From positions 1 through 64,000 of the forward strand of contig JBJMQS010000032.1 of assembly GCA_045802605.1 (NCBI GenBank): a stretch of 64,000 nucleotides of DNA, in the 5' to 3' direction. Below, piece by piece: positions 61,262-64,000 of the stretch. The stretch's first letter is position 1; the number at the start of each line of letters is the position of its first letter. The position numbers were made by a program, and so were the translations under genes. This DNA is from JBJMQS01 sp045802605 (GTDB taxonomy: Bacteria; Planctomycetota; Planctomycetia; Gemmatales; Gemmataceae). A model generated the notes under the pieces. The model ran no database searches. It was not told the DNA's origin and saw only the letters and a list, made by a program, of their open reading frames with translations.

Positions 61262-64000
61262 ATGCGCTTTTCCAGCCTTTTTCGACGAGCCTTTGCATAC
61301 CCAAAAACACGCCCCGCCCGCCGGCCCCAACTGCTGGCCCGGCCTCGAATGGAGACGCTCGAAGATCGCCGGGTGCCCACCGTCGCCCTGATCCTGGACT
61401 TCGACGGCGGTAACGTGCCGGCGTCGAGCCCCGGCGGATTCACTTACTTCGCTGTCGGCGGTGCATCGGCTGTGACGTGGAAACCGTTCGCCGCGCATGG
61501 GACCGGCAACCGGACGGAAGAGATTTTGCAGATCGTCGCCGGCGTCCGTCAGGACTATGCCGACTGGGATGTGAATGTAATCTGGGACGACCGCGGCGCG
61601 GCCTCGCCGTATTTCACGGCCGGCTCCACCGTGATCATGGTGTCCAACAATCCGAATAGCGATATTGCGGGACTTGGCGGCAACACGCTTGGCGTTGCCC
61701 CGCTGGATCTGGATCAATCGTCTGCGAACGTCGGCCTCTATTTCGGCGCGACGATGGAAGCATTCGATTCGACCGACGATACCACCACCTTGATTCGCGA
61801 CGCGATCCAGACGATTAGCCACGAAGCGGGGCACTCGTTCGGCCAAAGCCACGACGATGCTCAAGACTCGGCCCAGCGGCAGATCATGTTCGCGACCAAC
61901 CCCAACAACGATTTCGACACCCGCTTTAGTCATGATAAGATCGCACATTCCGACGAAAGTGGATTGGTCTATGCGGAGTACGACCGCAACACGCAGAACC
62001 TCGGCTTGGCGAAAACCGGTACGACCCTGCGTTCGGCATTCGATGAATTGACTAGCCAAACGATGGTCGGCGCGACTTCCAAGATTAGTCTTGATTCCAA
62101 CGGTATCGGCGTCTTTAGCGGCTCCGTCAATCTCAACGGCATCAACGAGCCGATGCAGATCGATTACGGCGGTGACCGCGATCCGTACCGCATTGACCTC
62201 AACTCCGGCCAGACCTACGCCATCCGCGAGCGAGCGGCGGCCGGCTCGAAGATCGACCCGATCTTCACCATCCTCGATGCCAATGGCGAGTTTGTGGCCA
62301 AGAGCAGTCAGGGTGGCGTCGGCGGTGCAGCACTTCTGAACTTCACTCCGAGCAAGACGGCGACATATTATTTGATCGCCGGCACCAGCTATGACCAGGC
62401 GACCAGCGGTGTCTTAGGAGCGCGAAGTCTGGGCGCTTACAACATCGAAATCACGCCGTCGTGGTACGAACTCGACACGGCCAACAAGATCGTTCGCCTC
62501 ACCGGCGATGCCGGCGGCAACACGATGTCAGCCGTGCTGACGCCAAACGGTCTGCGGGTCCAGAGCGGCGTGAATAGTGCGATCATCTCGCCGACATTTG
62601 CGACCAGCGTGGAATTCGATGGGCTAGCCGGTGACGACCGCTACACGATTGATCTCAGCGGTGGGCCGATTCAGGTCACCGTTTTCGATACCGATGGCTT
62701 CGATCGCGTGACGGTGCAAGGCACTGGCGCCTTAGACCTGTTCACGATCTCGTCCGGGTCTGTATCGACCAACGACGGTACAAAGATCGCGATGTCGGGT
62801 GTCGATGACCTCACCGTCAACGGCTTAGCGGGCGACGACATTTTTGATGTCACCTCCGGCGTGGCCGCGGTACACATCAACGGCGGCACGAATACGTCTG
62901 TGCTGCCTGGCGATCAGATGAACATTGTGACGTCCGGCAGTCAGCACACTATCCTGTCGAGCGATTCGGGTTACTTCGATTTCATCGGCGATCAGCGAGT
63001 GGATTACACAGGTGTCGAGACGGTGGGATCGATCGAGAATCCGCCGCCGCCTCCCCCGCCTCCGCCGCCGCCTGAAACCACGAAGCGGACTGCGCTCGCA
63101 ATCGGTGCCGGGCCCGGCGCAGCGCCGATCGCGACACTCTACGCCAATGGCCGCGACGTTCCGACATACTCTGTGACGGCCTTCGATCGCTTCGGCGGCG
63201 GCGTCCGCGTCGCTACAGGCGATATTAATGGCGACGGTTACCCTGATCTCATCGTCGCGGCTGGCCCCGGTGGCGGGCCGCACGTCAGGGTCTTCGACGG
63301 CAGGGGGCCAGAACAACTTGGCGGGCCGCTGGGCAGCTTCTTCGCTTTTGATGGCGGCTTTACTGGCGGCGTGAATATCGCTGCGGGCGATGTGAATGGC
63401 GACGGCTTCTCCGACATCATCGCCGCGGCCGACACCGGCGGCGGGCCGCACGTCAAAGTCTTCGATGGGCAGACGGGCCAACTCATCGGTAGCTTTTACG
63501 CTTACCATGGCGGCTTCCACGGTGGCGTCCGTGTCGCGACCGGCGACATCGACGGCGACGGCAAAGCTGAGATCATTACCGGTGCCGGCCCGGGTGGCGG
63601 GCCACACGTCCGCGTCTTCGATTTCACAGGCAAGTTGCGCGAAGAATACTTCGCTTATGCGGCGAGCTTCAACGGCGGCGTCTACGTTACGGCCGGCGAT
63701 GTCACCGGCGATGGCCGTGCTGATATCTTCACGGGTGCAGGCGAAGGTGGATCGGCGCAAGTGACCGTTCGCGATGGCGTCACCCTCGATTTGCTCTCTC
63801 GCTTCGACGCTTTCGCGGCACCCCCGGGCGGCTTGTTCACTGGCGACTCGGTGTGGACCAGCGGCGTGCGGTTAGCTCTCGTGGATACAGACAGCGACGG
63901 TTCGCCGGAGTTGTATGTGACGCCGGGCCGGGGCCGGACCGCGGTGATGAGAGCCTATCTCTTCTCGCCATTCTCACAAATTTGGAACAAAGGCGCTTCC
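61262..64000 (+). CDS. Large secreted metzincin protease-like protein with FG-GAP repeats (3' end outside window)
   Basis: Starts at ATG 61262 and is open to the window edge (at least 912 residues). The N-terminus has a basic stretch and RMETLEDRRVP, the LEDRR-type motif found at the head of very large exported planctomycete proteins. A zinc-metzincin site HEAGHSFGQSHD (HExxHxxGxxHD) lies near residue 190. Then pre-peptidase-like beta-domains, RTX-like segments (GLAGDDRYTIDLSGG), an 11-Pro linker (about 596-606) and at least four FG-GAP/VCBS repeats (ATGDINGDGYPDLIVAAGPG and similar) with calcium-binding DxNGDG. Antisense frames here are shadows. Confidence 0.85.
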   Translation, partial: MRFSSLFRRAFAYPKTRPARRPQLLARPRMETLEDRRVPTVALILDFDGGNVPASSPGGFTYFAVGGASAVTWKPFAAHGTGNRTEEILQIVAGVRQDYADWDVNVIWDDRGAASPYFTAGSTVIMVSNNPNSDIAGLGGNTLGVAPLDLDQSSANVGLYFGATMEAFDSTDDTTTLIRDAIQTISHEAGHSFGQSHDDAQDSAQRQIMFATNPNNDFDTRFSHDKIAHSDESGLVYAEYDRNTQNLGLAKTGTTLRSAFDELTSQTMVGATSKISLDSNGIGVFSGSVNLNGINEPMQIDYGGDRDPYRIDLNSGQTYAIRERAAAGSKIDPIFTILDANGEFVAKSSQGGVGGAALLNFTPSKTATYYLIAGTSYDQATSGVLGARSLGAYNIEITPSWYELDTANKIVRLTGDAGGNTMSAVLTPNGLRVQSGVNSAIISPTFATSVEFDGLAGDDRYTIDLSGGPIQVTVFDTDGFDRVTVQGTGALDLFTISSGSVSTNDGTKIAMSGVDDLTVNGLAGDDIFDVTSGVAAVHINGGTNTSVLPGDQMNIVTSGSQHTILSSDSGYFDFIGDQRVDYTGVETVGSIENPPPPPPPPPPPETTKRTALAIGAGPGAAPIATLYANGRDVPTYSVTAFDRFGGGVRVATGDINGDGYPDLIVAAGPGGGPHVRVFDGRGPEQLGGPLGSFFAFDGGFTGGVNIAAGDVNGDGFSDIIAAADTGGGPHVKVFDGQTGQLIGSFYAYHGGFHGGVRVATGDIDGDGKAEIITGAGPGGGPHVRVFDFTGKLREEYFAYAASFNGGVYVTAGDVTGDGRADIFTGAGEGGSAQVTVRDGVTLDLLSRFDAFAAPPGGLFTGDSVWTSGVRLALVDTDSDGSPELYVTPGRGRTAVMRAYLFSPFSQIWNKGAS

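Noticed and set aside
62825..63760. 311-residue minus-strand frame
   Set aside because: Antisense shadow of the FG-GAP repeat region, produced by its regular GC-rich codons.

Overview
The window reads as chromosomal DNA of a planctomycete (Planctomycetota, class Planctomycetia). Support comes from two DUF1559 prepilin-like proteins, a BBP7-type outer-membrane protein, a PEP-CTERM protein, zinc-ribbon membrane proteins, a Ser/Thr kinase with an extracytoplasmic beta-helix, a large secreted protein with an N-terminal LEDRR motif, and high GC. Genus cannot be told from the sequence alone.

Layout. 1-2.8 kb: a short codon-phased tandem repeat and two extremely Cys-rich exported proteins. 3-10.4 kb: recJ, a class-I amidotransferase-like protein lacking its Cys, a TPR protein, and a phosphatase/flippase/glycosyltransferase run. 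10.4-10.9 kb: a gene-free stretch holding palindromic repeats and, most notably, a near-perfect sigma-54 promoter followed by about 130 nt that fold into three hairpins, each with a TCCCCC loop, the last being an intrinsic terminator. 10.9-16 kb: an ABC exporter pair and a receptor-like Ser/Thr kinase. 16.1-19.7 kb: an AT-richer island with an IS1-like transposase, a ribbon-helix-helix regulator with a four-box operator, a GmrSD-like DUF262/DUF1524 nuclease, and a highly structured RNA-like segment of about 210 nt. 19.7-27.3 kb: small membrane, secreted and zinc-ribbon proteins, DUF1559 proteins, a TMEM175-like channel and a DUF4912 protein. 27.8-35.6 kb: a complete F-type ATP synthase operon (two AtpI-like membrane proteins, a, c, b, delta, alpha, gamma, beta, epsilon) with a signal-peptide-bearing c subunit, a His-rich b subunit and an insertion in alpha. 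35.6-46.8 kb: housekeeping genes (pyrK-like, pseudouridine synthase, yceH-like, phosphopantetheinyl transferase, der, a DcuC-like carrier). 47-52.7 kb: a leucyltransferase and an ABC exporter operon. 52.8-55.4 kb: PEP-CTERM and BBP7 surface proteins.

56.2-60.7 kb looks like an integron-type gene-cassette array without an integrase in view. Small, same-strand, mostly unknown genes alternate with seven imperfect palindromes (five of 84-92 bp, one of 97 bp, one degenerate of 50 bp). Each runs from an (R)NNNAAC-like box to a GTTNNNN box, often overlaps the stop codon of the preceding gene and in four cases lies within 20 bp of the next start. The window ends inside a large secreted metzincin/FG-GAP protein.

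The three most novel candidates are the sigma-54 C-loop sRNA (10722-10877), the structured RNA behind the DUF262 nuclease (19493-19702) and the attC-like cassette array. All were found by reading the sequence by eye; none has been checked by covariance models, folding software or database search.
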